Positions 25,202 through 33,104 of a DNA stretch of 64,000 bases are shown piece after piece. Both the position numbers and the translations under genes were made by a program. The notes under the pieces were generated by a model. The model had not been told where the DNA came from, did not search any database, and saw only the letters and a program-made list of their open reading frames with translations. The stretch spans positions 1 to 64,000 of the forward strand of contig NZ_QEYO01000016.1 in the NCBI RefSeq assembly GCF_023718305.1, given 5' to 3'. This stretch comes from Gramella sp. AN32 (GTDB lineage: Bacteria > Bacteroidota > Bacteroidia > Flavobacteriales > Flavobacteriaceae). The number at the start of each line of letters is the position of its first letter. The stretch's first letter is position 1.

Positions 25202-26293
25202 ATGAAACTTAAACCCTTCCTACAGGGCTTCGGTATTTTTGCCGTTGTGCTTACCCTTATTCCCTTAATTGCTGCCGATTACTGGTGGATACGAATATTT
25301 GATTTTCCGCATATAGAATTAACGCTTCTTACCCTTACGGCATTATTTGCATACTTTCTGCGATTTAAAATAGATGAATGGAACGAATATGCTTTTGTGA
25401 CAGTTCTTTCAGCATGTTTTATCTATCAATTTGCGGTAATTATGCCTTACACCCCAGTTGTGCCAAAAGAAGTTGGAGCTCCCACTGCCCAGGTTAACAA
25501 AGATGCAGGATTCAAGATCGTTACTTCCAACGTGCTTCAAAAAAATGAAATAAGTGATTCGCTTATCTCTCAAATGAAAAGCCTTAAACCCGATATTGCC
25601 ATTTTCACGGAAACCAATCAACGCTGGAGCGATAAAATTAAAGCGGGAATTGGAGAGGAATACCCTTACAAGGTAGAGGTGCCTTTACCAAACACATATG
25701 GGATGCTCCTATATTCAAAATTTGAATTGATCAACCCGCAAACTAAATTTATGGTAGATGATAGTATCCCTTCAATACATACAGAAGTAAGGTTAAAATC
25801 TGGCGATAAGTTTAAATTATTTGCCATCCATCCTACCCCGCCAATGCCACAGCATAATCCATCGTCTTCAGATAGGGATGCGGAGATGATGAAAACTGCC
25901 CTTTTAGCCAGGAATGAAAAATTACCTGTTCTCGTTATTGGTGATTTTAATGATGTCCCCTGGTCGCAAACCGTGGGACTTTTTAAAAACGTAGGTGAAT
26001 TACTGGATATAAGAATTGGGCGTAGTTTCTCTAATACTTTTAATGCCGGAAGCTTCATTATGCGTTGGCCATTAGACCATATTTTTGTTTCCGAAGAATT
26101 CCGGGTTAAAAAAATGGAAATTGGACCAGATATCCATTCTGATCATTTTCATTTCTATGCGGAATTATTCCTGCAACCAGAAGTAGCTGAGGAGCAAAAG
26201 CCTGATAAGGCTACCCCGGAGCAACTTAAAAAAGCTAAGGAACAAATTGAAGAAGAAGAAGATGAAAATGCTGAAAAAGGGCAAAATCATTAA
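25202..26293 (+). CDS. Membrane-anchored endonuclease/exonuclease/phosphatase protein
   Basis: The 363-residue protein has three N-terminal membrane segments (to about residue 85) followed by an EEP catalytic domain: TSNVLQ, IFTETNQRW (metal Glu), AIHPTPP, VIGDFNDVPWS (Asp/Asn) and LDHIFVS with HSDHFHF at the end. All catalytic elements of the fold are present. The C-terminal ~35 residues are an acidic coiled tail. Similar bacterial proteins are annotated as YafD-like; the substrate (DNA, lipid or phosphodiester) is unknown. It is coexpressed with an MscS channel. Confidence 0.85.
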   Translation: MKLKPFLQGFGIFAVVLTLIPLIAADYWWIRIFDFPHIELTLLTLTALFAYFLRFKIDEWNEYAFVTVLSACFIYQFAVIMPYTPVVPKEVGAPTAQVNKDAGFKIVTSNVLQKNEISDSLISQMKSLKPDIAIFTETNQRWSDKIKAGIGEEYPYKVEVPLPNTYGMLLYSKFELINPQTKFMVDDSIPSIHTEVRLKSGDKFKLFAIHPTPPMPQHNPSSSDRDAEMMKTALLARNEKLPVLVIGDFNDVPWSQTVGLFKNVGELLDIRIGRSFSNTFNAGSFIMRWPLDHIFVSEEFRVKKMEIGPDIHSDHFHFYAELFLQPEVAEEQKPDKATPEQLKKAKEQIEEEEDENAEKGQNH

Positions 26294-26320
26294 CTTTTAA
26301 TTGTGCTAAAACTTGTTATT

Positions 26321-26345
26321 GTCTCCCTGAGCGCAATCGAAGGGC
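26321..26345. repeat. Short dispersed Bacteroidota intergenic repeat unit
   Basis: CCCTGAGCGCAATCGAAGGG lies in the 125-bp gap before the second mscS gene. It resembles the CCCTGAGCGnAGTCGAAGGG phrase I recall as frequent between genes in Bacteroidota genomes. The ends CCCT/AGGG are inverted. Only one copy is in this window. Confidence 0.5.
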
Positions 26346-26418
26346 TATCATTGTGGCGTTTTATACCTAAACTTTATGTATTTAGGAATTTTTACGGATA
26401 TACAAACTTTTAATTCTT

Positions 26419-27333
26419 ATGCAAAATTCAGTTTCAAATCCCGAATCTATCGAAGAATCGTTCAATAACTTCTACGATAGTCTTATTGAACAAATTCCAG
26501 GGATCGGGATGGGATTGCTTATCATAATTCTTGGTGTCCTGCTGGGAACCTGGATTGGCAATTTTGTAAAGAGACGAATTTCTGCGAGAACATCAGATCC
26601 TTTAATGAGCCGATTTTTGGGAAAAACGATACGTTTTTTAATCCTGATGGTCGCAATTATCCTGGCGCTTCGAGCTGCGGGATTGGGAGGGATTGCCACA
26701 GGGATTTTTACCGCTGCCGGAGCGAGCGCGGTGGTTTTGGGCTTCGCCTTCAAAGATATTGGTGAAAATTTTATAGCGGGGATCATCCTTACTTTCAACA
26801 GGCCTTTTGATGTAAATGATACGGTAGAGATAGGGGCCAACTTTGGAAAAGTTAAGGCACTGGAATTCAGATATACAAAACTTAAAACCTTTGATGGAAA
26901 AGATGTATACATTCCCAATAGTGATGTTCTAACGGAACCCGTGACGAATTATACCGAAGATGGATTCTTTCGCTGGAATTTCACCATTGGTATTGCTTAT
27001 GAAGACAATATAGATGGGGCGAAGGAAACCGTAATGAAAGCCCTACGAAGTGAGCCTCTGGTTATTGAAGATCAAGAACATGAGAACTTTGTGATCGAAG
27101 ATGAACTGGCTACCAGCACGGTAAATCTAAAGATCTACTTTTGGGTAGATACCAAAGACTTTAGAAAGCAGGCCCTCATTACGAAAGGGAATGTGGTAAG
27201 AATCGTAAAAGAAGCGTTGGAAGAAAATGGGTACTATATGCCTGCTGATATTCAGGAAATTAAATTATACGGAGGTGAAAAAGAGTTTCCGGTGCGCCTG
27301 GCGTCAAATCCGGCAAAAGAGAATAAAGCTTAA
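26419..27333 (+). CDS. MscS-family mechanosensitive channel (small-conductance type)
   Basis: This 304-residue channel has three membrane segments. The pore helix is AGLGGIATGIFTAAGASAVVLGFAFKDIGENFIAGI, with the Gly/Ala pattern of E. coli MscS, and the beta domain follows (PFDVNDTVEIG, then KDVYIPNSDVLTEPVTNYT). It differs from the YbdG-like channel at 23910 in size and pore sequence, so the two are likely complementary in threshold. It converges on the thioesterase gene, the two stops sharing TTAA at 27330-27333. Confidence 0.93.
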   Translation: MQNSVSNPESIEESFNNFYDSLIEQIPGIGMGLLIIILGVLLGTWIGNFVKRRISARTSDPLMSRFLGKTIRFLILMVAIILALRAAGLGGIATGIFTAAGASAVVLGFAFKDIGENFIAGIILTFNRPFDVNDTVEIGANFGKVKALEFRYTKLKTFDGKDVYIPNSDVLTEPVTNYTEDGFFRWNFTIGIAYEDNIDGAKETVMKALRSEPLVIEDQEHENFVIEDELATSTVNLKIYFWVDTKDFRKQALITKGNVVRIVKEALEENGYYMPADIQEIKLYGGEKEFPVRLASNPAKENKA

Positions 27334-27719
27334 TTTGAAAGTCGGTCCTTTACAAATTCAATTTGAGTTTTGCCGTGTGCTTTTGGTTTACCTTCCTCAT
27401 CGAGCCCAACCATTACAATCTTATCTACTGTAATTATCTTTTCCCTGGTCATTTTATTACGAACTTCGCAATTAAGGGTCAAAGATGCAGTTCCAAATTT
27501 CACCACTTCAATACCAATCTCGATAATATCGCCTTGGTGCGCAGAACTTTTAAAATCGATCTCACTCATGTATTTTGTAACTGTTTTAGGATTTTCCAAT
27601 TGAACAATACTATAAAGAGCGCATTCTTCATCAATCCATTCTAAAAGGCGGCCACCAAATAAAGTTCCATTCGGATTAAGATCTTCAGGTTTTACCCACT
27701 TTCTTGTGTGAAATCTCAT
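27330..27719 (-). CDS. Acyl-CoA thioesterase, hotdog fold (YciA-like)
   Basis: This 129-residue single hotdog domain has the conserved PNGTLFGGRLLEWIDEECALY segment of the YciA/BFIT group, in which the Asp of WIDE is catalytic. It hydrolyses acyl-CoA thioesters, probably of broad chain length, as a cytosolic oligomer. The gene is 63 bp downstream of the Nudix gene and may belong to that operon. Confidence 0.88.
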   Translation of the reverse strand: MRFHTRKWVKPEDLNPNGTLFGGRLLEWIDEECALYSIVQLENPKTVTKYMSEIDFKSSAHQGDIIEIGIEVVKFGTASLTLNCEVRNKMTREKIITVDKIVMVGLDEEGKPKAHGKTQIEFVKDRLSN

Positions 27720-27782
27720 AGCTGGTTATTTGCTACAAATTTAAGTGTTTGAATTCTATAATAAATTAGAGAAGTATAAAGA

Positions 27783-28199
27783 TTATTTATGTGCTAATGC
27801 TTTTTTGATTATTTCATTGTGATCAAAAGCCAGGTCCAAATCTTTTAGCTCTTGCAAACTAATCCATTTAGCATCTTTAGCGTCATCAGATCCTTTAATT
27901 CTCTCCATCCTGGTTTTTCCCAAATAAGCAATGGAAACCGTATGCCCTCTTGGATCCCTTCCGGGTTTCCCGAACGCTCCAACCTGCTGGAGCTTTTTAA
28001 TTTTTAATCCAGTTTCTTCTTCTAATTCTCGTTTAGCCTCATCTTCCAAATCTTCATTATCATCAACGAAACCACTAGGCAATGCCCATTGATTTTTAAA
28101 CGGGTCATTTTTTCTTTGAATGAGCAATATCTTTTCTGAATTGCCTTCTGAAGTGAATATTACAATATCTACAGTAACATTAATTTTCTGCCTGCTCAT
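27783..28199 (-). CDS. Nudix hydrolase
   Basis: This 138-residue protein has a complete Nudix box starting at GFVDDNEDLEDEAK followed by RELEEETGL, matching G-x5-E-x7-RE-U-x-EE-x-GU exactly. Nudix enzymes cleave nucleoside diphosphates linked to another group. The QRKNDPFKNQWALPSG N-terminal block resembles ADP-ribose or MutT-like members; the substrate is not certain. It overlaps the DUF72 gene upstream by 4 bp (ATGA). Confidence 0.9.
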   Translation of the reverse strand: MSRQKINVTVDIVIFTSEGNSEKILLIQRKNDPFKNQWALPSGFVDDNEDLEDEAKRELEEETGLKIKKLQQVGAFGKPGRDPRGHTVSIAYLGKTRMERIKGSDDAKDAKWISLQELKDLDLAFDHNEIIKKALAHK

Positions 28200-29071
28200 T
28201 TATTTAGCGTTTCAGGAATTTTTATGGCCGTACCAAATCGATTATTAAAATTTTCAATAAAATAGGCCGATAATAATGGGGATTCCATTTCTATATTCTG
28301 ATGAATAAAAAAATATACATTTTTTAAACCTTTTGTATGCCAGTCTTCGAGCCTGTCCAGCCAGTCATCAAGACGTGTATAATCTGATGCATGGTTTGCT
28401 CCATTATATCTTATAAAGGCTGTTGGAGTGGTTAAACTCATGTGTATTATATCCCTCCTTCCCGCGCTATCGGTAATAACATGGGTGATATTGTATTTCA
28501 TTAGAATTTGGTTCAATTCTTTTTCAATATCTTTATCTTCATACCATTCTGGATGCCTAAACTCTGCAGCTAATGGAGCATTTTTAGGCCAATGATGAAA
28601 GAAGTTTTCTAACCTTTCCATATTTTTTGGTCCAAAATCATCTCTCAATTGTAAAAAATTCATCCCTAACTTTTCCTTCAATGGTAGCGTATTTGACACA
28701 AAATCTTTGGAAAGTTCTTCAGAATCCTTGAGCCTTTTTATATGGCTAATAATTCTGGGGACTTTTGGGAAAAATTTAAAATCAGGTTCAGACTGTTTTT
28801 TCCATTTTTTGAATTGATCGGCTGGAAACATTCGATAAAATGAAGCATTTAATTCAATAGAATTAAATTGTGAGGAATAATAGGTAAGTTCATTTTTTGT
28901 GCCGCGGGGATAGAAATTTTTTAGCTCCTGTTTATTCCATTTGGCACAACCAATTCTAACATCATCGAATGTGGATTTCTTATATTCCCCTAATACATCA
29001 TCAGTTTGTTTAGGGGTTTTTGGTAAAGTGTAATCTATAATTGAGGGATCATCAACTTTTCCGAATTTCAT
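28196..29071 (-). CDS. DUF72 family protein
   Basis: This 291-residue protein has the DUF72 hallmarks: VRIGCAKWN, the YYSSQFNSIELNASFYR block, FFPKVPRIISH and AEFRHPEWY. The family adopts a TIM-barrel-like fold; its enzymatic activity is not established as far as I know. It sits between an aldehyde dehydrogenase gene (4 bp upstream) and a Nudix gene (4 bp overlap), a probable operon. Confidence 0.88.
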   Translation of the reverse strand: MKFGKVDDPSIIDYTLPKTPKQTDDVLGEYKKSTFDDVRIGCAKWNKQELKNFYPRGTKNELTYYSSQFNSIELNASFYRMFPADQFKKWKKQSEPDFKFFPKVPRIISHIKRLKDSEELSKDFVSNTLPLKEKLGMNFLQLRDDFGPKNMERLENFFHHWPKNAPLAAEFRHPEWYEDKDIEKELNQILMKYNITHVITDSAGRRDIIHMSLTTPTAFIRYNGANHASDYTRLDDWLDRLEDWHTKGLKNVYFFIHQNIEMESPLLSAYFIENFNNRFGTAIKIPETLNK

Positions 29072-29075
29072 TTTA

Positions 29076-30434
29076 CTAATATTTATTTAAATATACGGTC
29101 TTTTTATTTACAAATTCCCTTATCCCGTCCTCAGAAAGCTCCCTGCCAAAACCTGAAATTTTAGTACCTCCAAAAGGTAATCTGGGATCACTTTTTACCA
29201 ACTCATTTACGAAAACAGCGCCGTCTTCAAACTCAGGACATAACTTTTCAGCAAAATCAAGATCCTGGGTAAACAGAGAAACACCAAGACCAAATTCAGA
29301 CATATTCACCAGGTCTATGGCTTCCTGATCTGTTTTAAAGGTGGTTATACCAATGGCAGGGCCAAATGTCTCTTCTTTAAATATTTTCATATCTGAAGTA
29401 ACCTTGCCCAGAACTGTTGGCTCAAAATAGGTCTTGTCCCTTTTTCCTCCCAACAGTATTTTTGCCCCCTGCTTTACTGAATCTTGCACTTGTGTTTCGA
29501 GATCTTCGGCAAGATCGAGACGAGCAAGGGTTCCTATGAAAGTATCTTCATCCATAGGATCACCACTTTTTAATTCCCTTATCTGTTTTAAAAATTTCTC
29601 GGTAAATTCTTCCTCTATAGATTCGTGAACTATTAACCTTTTTCCCGCAATACAACTTTGCCCGGTATTTTGAAATCTGGCCTGAACGCAGGTTTTTACT
29701 GTTTCGTCAATATTGGCATCTTTAAACACGACCAAAGCATTACTGCCGCCGAGTTCCAGAACAGACTTTTTGATCTCTTCACTGGCCACAGAACTTACCG
29801 CACTCCCCGCAGGTTTACTTCCGGTAAGCGTCACTGCCTTAATCCTTTTGTCGCGAATTATATTTTCAATTTTACTGCTGCTTAAAACAAGATTTTGAAA
29901 ACAATCTTTTGGGAACCCTGCGCGTTCAAAAACTTTTTGAATATTGTTAGCCGATTTCATCACATTGCTGGCATGTTTTAAAACACCAATATTTCCAGCC
30001 ATTAAAGCCGGTGCAGCAAACCGAAAAACCTGCCAAAATGGGTAATTCCAGGGCATTACCGCGAGCACTACTCCTATGGGCTCATAACTCACATAACTTT
30101 TTACGGCATCTGTTTTAATTGTTTTAGCTGCCAGTTGCTTTTCGGCATTTTCAGCGTAATATTCACAAACCCAGGCGCATTTCTCGATCTCGGCAATTGC
30201 CTGGGTAATGGGTTTACCCATTTCCATGGTAATATCTTCAGCATATTCCTGTTTGTTCTTTTTCAACTCTTTAGAGGCGTTCATCATCAACTCGGCCCGT
30301 TCTTTAAAAATCGTTTTCCGCCAACTTTTAAATCTGTTATCACCAGCTTCCAGGGCTTTTTCAATTTCTGGTTTGGTGAGTTCTTTGAATTCTCCTATAA
30401 TTTCTCCTGTGTATGGATTTTTAGATTTAATCAT
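29076..30434 (-). CDS. NAD(P)-dependent aldehyde (succinate-semialdehyde type) dehydrogenase
   Basis: This 452-residue ALDH oxidises aldehydes to acids. Key elements are MPWNYPFWQVFR, TGSKPAGSAV (cofactor), the catalytic Glu in ELGGSNALV, the catalytic Cys in GQSCIAGKR and the C-terminal PFGGTKISGFGREL. The overall pattern, lacking a long N-terminal arm, agrees with the succinate-semialdehyde dehydrogenase branch common in Bacteroidota. No GABA transaminase adjoins it, so a general detoxifying role is equally possible. It is the first gene of a likely ALDH-DUF72-Nudix operon. Confidence 0.9.
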   Translation of the reverse strand: MIKSKNPYTGEIIGEFKELTKPEIEKALEAGDNRFKSWRKTIFKERAELMMNASKELKKNKQEYAEDITMEMGKPITQAIAEIEKCAWVCEYYAENAEKQLAAKTIKTDAVKSYVSYEPIGVVLAVMPWNYPFWQVFRFAAPALMAGNIGVLKHASNVMKSANNIQKVFERAGFPKDCFQNLVLSSSKIENIIRDKRIKAVTLTGSKPAGSAVSSVASEEIKKSVLELGGSNALVVFKDANIDETVKTCVQARFQNTGQSCIAGKRLIVHESIEEEFTEKFLKQIRELKSGDPMDEDTFIGTLARLDLAEDLETQVQDSVKQGAKILLGGKRDKTYFEPTVLGKVTSDMKIFKEETFGPAIGITTFKTDQEAIDLVNMSEFGLGVSLFTQDLDFAEKLCPEFEDGAVFVNELVKSDPRLPFGGTKISGFGRELSEDGIREFVNKKTVYLNKY

Positions 30435-30598
30435 GTTATTTCTCCTTTTGTTTTAAAGGTAAAAAGTAGGGGCAGTACACAGGGAACGATTAAGACATAT
30501 TTAACGGCAAGTTATTGTTTATAACAGGTTAAAAACTCGAAAGGTACTTATTAAAAAAGAGGCAGCTAATTCGTTATATTTAAAAAACCTTACTTGCC

Positions 30599-31006
30599 AT
30601 GAATCCAAGAGATTTACAATTAAAGGAACTCAGGCCTGAGATTCCTTCAGCAAGAATAACAAATGGAATGAGCAGTGAAGAGCGTTTTCAAAATGAGACG
30701 CTAAGACCTATTGCGAAACTTCAGAATGATTTACTTATTGCTGTTTTCAGAAACTACATTTCAAAACATAAAAATTCGTTTTACGAATTGAATTTAGATC
30801 GAAGGATGGAATACATTGAAAATGCCATTCAGAAGGATATTAAATTTAGAAATAGCCTGAAAGGAATTATTATTGGCCAGTTTATTTTAATAGAATATGA
30901 AGCATATATTCAGAATTCTTCAGCTTTAAATAAGCGAATGATGAATATTGTTAAAGAGCGTTTACAAAGTAATATCCAGTTATTAGAAAGCGATCTCGCG
31001 TACTAG
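30599..31006 (+). CDS. Conserved protein of unknown function
   Basis: This 135-residue soluble, helical protein begins with MNPRDLQLKELRPEIP and contains QNETLRPIAKLQNDLL and RMEYIENAIQKDIKFRN, followed by a helix with GIIIGQFILIEYEAY. I do not recognise the family beyond its flavobacterial look. It is a single gene whose last 24 bp overlap the end of the convergent DUF3307 gene. Confidence 0.7.
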   Translation: MNPRDLQLKELRPEIPSARITNGMSSEERFQNETLRPIAKLQNDLLIAVFRNYISKHKNSFYELNLDRRMEYIENAIQKDIKFRNSLKGIIIGQFILIEYEAYIQNSSALNKRMMNIVKERLQSNIQLLESDLAY

Positions 31007-31714
31007 AAAGCCTATAATTATGGTTATGGCAAAGCTCATCAGTGTACCTATGAGCACATATTCGGTTTGTTTTCGCGCGCCAATTTCAGACTTATCACTA
31101 AAGCGTAAAATGGATTTCGCAGCAATAAGAAAACCTATTGCCGAGAAGTTTTGAGTGATGATAAAAGTAAGTACCAGGATCCTCTCGAAAATCCCGATAT
31201 ACCTGCCTGCCGAATCCAGACTTGTTTTTTTCAAATCCTGTTCCACTTCACCCTGCCACCTCAGGGTTGCTTTTCCAATTAGAAATCCTGCGGGAAAAAT
31301 GACCAGTAAATATCCAATCAAGATGGCTAGAAATGTTTGTGAAGTAAACAGATCCTTTAAAAATGGAATAATGTAATGAAAACCGGAAATTAGAACCAAC
31401 CAAACCAGGATGATGGATCCCACATGGAATATTTGGTCCAGCAGGAAAATTTTGAGCGTGTCCCGTTTGTAATTTAATTTCCATAAATCAATGAAAAAGT
31501 GAACTACACTGATAATTATGGCAACATACCACCATTCCAGTTTCATTAGAAAAAGCCAGGATAGCAAGCCGGCAAGCATACTATGTATGTAAAGGTAGAT
31601 AGATCTTCCTTTTTTGGCCCTTTTATCGATTACCCAGGAGGTTGGCTGGAATACAAAATCTGTTACCACATGGGCGAGGAATAATTGTAGAAGGATAAGC
31701 AAACTATTTTCCAT
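30983..31714 (-). CDS. DUF3307 integral membrane protein
   Basis: The 243-residue protein has about seven membrane segments. The N-terminal LAHVVTDFVFQPTSWVIDKR and VVHFFIDLWKLNYKRDTL, with DQIFHV, are the DUF3307 signature: paired His/Asp residues within membrane helices, suggestive of metal or proton chemistry. No activity is established. Its start overlaps the end of the SatD-type gene by 11 bp, so the two proteins are translationally coupled and very likely work together. Confidence 0.85.
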   Translation of the reverse strand: MENSLLILLQLFLAHVVTDFVFQPTSWVIDKRAKKGRSIYLYIHSMLAGLLSWLFLMKLEWWYVAIIISVVHFFIDLWKLNYKRDTLKIFLLDQIFHVGSIILVWLVLISGFHYIIPFLKDLFTSQTFLAILIGYLLVIFPAGFLIGKATLRWQGEVEQDLKKTSLDSAGRYIGIFERILVLTFIITQNFSAIGFLIAAKSILRFSDKSEIGARKQTEYVLIGTLMSFAITIIIGFLVREIAF

Positions 31715-32372
31715 CTGTAAATTTTTGGGAGATTACTTCTTCAAAACGGTCCAATAGTTTTTCAATTGCATCCCATCCCGCAGCTTTTTTTCGCTGATTT
31801 ACGGCCGGTTGACTGATCTTTAGTTTGTCGGCAATTTCAGTTTCCTTTAAACCTTTTAGGAGATAATATACAACTTCTGCCGAGGCGATACTCCACTTTT
31901 CGGTTAAAGTATCGAGTAAATAAAAAGAAGCATCGAATTCTTTATTTATCGCTTCGTCTTCTGTAGTTAACTTTGTTTTCCGATTTTCGGCCTTTAAATT
32001 ATCTAAAGTCCTACCTGAAAATTGAAAAGCCTGTCCGTTTGCTTCTGAAATAGTTTTTCTTTTAAAATCGTACGTGCCAATACCAATTCCCATTCTTACT
32101 TCAGCTGTTTTTTTAGATGTTCCTTTATCACTTTTTTCTTCGGAAACTTTATTGATCGCTGTTTTCAGGATGAGAGCGATACGAAGGGATTCAGAAGGTT
32201 TTTTTACAATTCCCTGAAAACTGTCGCCTCTATAAATTTTAAAGTCTGGCCTGGAACTAAATTCGTTTTGTATATAGCTGAATTCCTGCTTTAACCGGGA
32301 AAGCAATTCCTGCATCAGCTCTTGGGAATAGGCTGTTGAGGAGATAAAGTCTGCTGAAATTACTGCGATCAT
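31704..32372 (-). CDS. SatD-family protein: cyclase-like domain plus helix-turn-helix
   Basis: In this 222-residue protein, residues about 1-150 form a SatD-type domain. I read it as a shortened class III nucleotidyl-cyclase-like fold: Asp8 in ISADFISST and Asp50 in YRGDSFQG sit where the two metal Asp of cyclases lie, and VRMGIGIG followed by GQAFQFSGRTLD parallels the R-GI-G and G-x-N-x-A-x-R segments, with the Asn not conserved. Residues about 170-205 (EVVYYLLKGLKETEIADKLK, then ISQPAVNQRKKAAGWD) form a sigma-70-region-4-like helix-turn-helix. So it may sense or make a nucleotide and bind DNA; this is inference. Repeats at 32401-32466 upstream could be its operators. Confidence 0.75.
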   Translation of the reverse strand: MIAVISADFISSTAYSQELMQELLSRLKQEFSYIQNEFSSRPDFKIYRGDSFQGIVKKPSESLRIALILKTAINKVSEEKSDKGTSKKTAEVRMGIGIGTYDFKRKTISEANGQAFQFSGRTLDNLKAENRKTKLTTEDEAINKEFDASFYLLDTLTEKWSIASAEVVYYLLKGLKETEIADKLKISQPAVNQRKKAAGWDAIEKLLDRFEEVISQKFTDGK

Positions 32373-32400
32373 AATTCAAATATACAAAATATTAGCTTTC

Positions 32401-32466
32401 AGGCTTATAATTAATAAAAATAAGTTTATAGGCTTATATTAAATAATTATAAGGCTTCAGGCTTAT
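32401..32466. repeat. Three AGGCTTAT repeats at exact 29-bp spacing upstream of satD-like gene
   Basis: AGGCTTAT occurs at 32401-32408, 32430-32437 and 32459-32466, a period of 29 bp each time. Copies 1 and 2 extend to AGGCTTATA, and copies 1 and 3 are preceded by C. Between copies 2 and 3 there is also an inverted CTTATA-N9-TATAAG. The array lies 29-94 bp upstream of the SatD-type start and about 100 bp before the divergent GreA/B-like gene, so it could regulate either one. Repeat unit and spacing fit cooperative protein binding. Confidence 0.6.
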
Positions 32467-32565
32467 GGATAAAAAAAGAAAATTTTTAAGCTATTAAAGA
32501 TTTGCTAAAACTTCGGTAAGCAGAAAAAGCTTAATTAATTTAGATTCCAATCAAAAAAAATAAGG

Positions 32566-33018
32566 ATGGTAGCGAATAAAGAAGAATTATTTTTCAAAAG
32601 TTTAGATACGGTTAACCGCCAGATTGAAAAATATCAAAATGAAATGGATCAAATAAAACAATCCATGGAAAACAACGATGCTCATACAGATTATGATGAA
32701 GATAATAGCAAAGGGGAATTGCTGAACGATTTTGAAAAATATGCGCAATATCTAGACAATGCCCAAACAATGAAAGAAAAGCTAAGCCGGGTAGATAGAA
32801 AACATTATAGTGAAACTATCGATTTTGGAAGTATAGTGGAAACCAAAGACAATTACTATTTCATAGCTGCCGCAGTTGGTAAAGTTACCCTGGAGGAAGG
32901 TAGTAGTGTTTATGTAATTTCAACAGATGCTCCCATATATCAGGAAATGAAAGGAAAACGTAAAGGTGATTCTTTTAAATTTAATGAGACGGAATATCAC
33001 ATCAAGGATGTGCATTAG
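32566..33018 (+). CDS. GreA/GreB C-terminal-like protein
   Basis: The 150-residue protein has an N-terminal coiled coil (about residues 5-75) and a C-terminal FKBP-like domain ending SPLG-like in ISTDAPIYQEMKGKRKGDSF, which resembles GreA/GreB/Rnk. The acidic tip residues that Gre factors insert into RNA polymerase may be represented by DYDEDNSKGE, but the coiled coil is shorter than in true GreA. A polymerase-binding role is inferred. Its stop at 33016-33018 lies inside the first copy of a 36-bp direct repeat. Confidence 0.7.
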   Translation: MVANKEELFFKSLDTVNRQIEKYQNEMDQIKQSMENNDAHTDYDEDNSKGELLNDFEKYAQYLDNAQTMKEKLSRVDRKHYSETIDFGSIVETKDNYYFIAAAVGKVTLEEGSSVYVISTDAPIYQEMKGKRKGDSFKFNETEYHIKDVH

Positions 33019-33104
33019 ACTATTCCGGATATTCCACCGTTTACTTTCAATATGTCAATCCCTCACAGCAAGGATGTGCATTAGACTATTCCGGATATTC
33101 CACC
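33003..33104. repeat. 36-bp perfect direct repeat spanning the ends of two convergent genes
   Basis: The sequence from CAAGGATGTGCATTAGAC to the end of ATTCCGGATATTCCACC is identical at 33003-33038 and 33069-33104 (offset 66 bp). Copy 1 holds the TAG stop of the GreA/B-like gene; copy 2 holds the stop (33086-33088) of the 7TM-HD gene on the other strand. Each copy contains both stops one base apart, so the original gene junction has been duplicated, moving the genes 66 bp apart. The intervening 30 bp shows no convincing similarity to either gene. Confidence 0.85.

Noticed and set aside
26472..26918. 148-codon minus-strand frame opposite the MscS gene
   Set aside because: It is fully antisense to a well-conserved channel and encodes no known domain.
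32401..32466. Possible CRISPR array from the 29-bp periodic repeats
   Set aside because: The repeated unit is only 8-10 bp, with three copies; repeats and spacers are far too short, and no cas gene is near.
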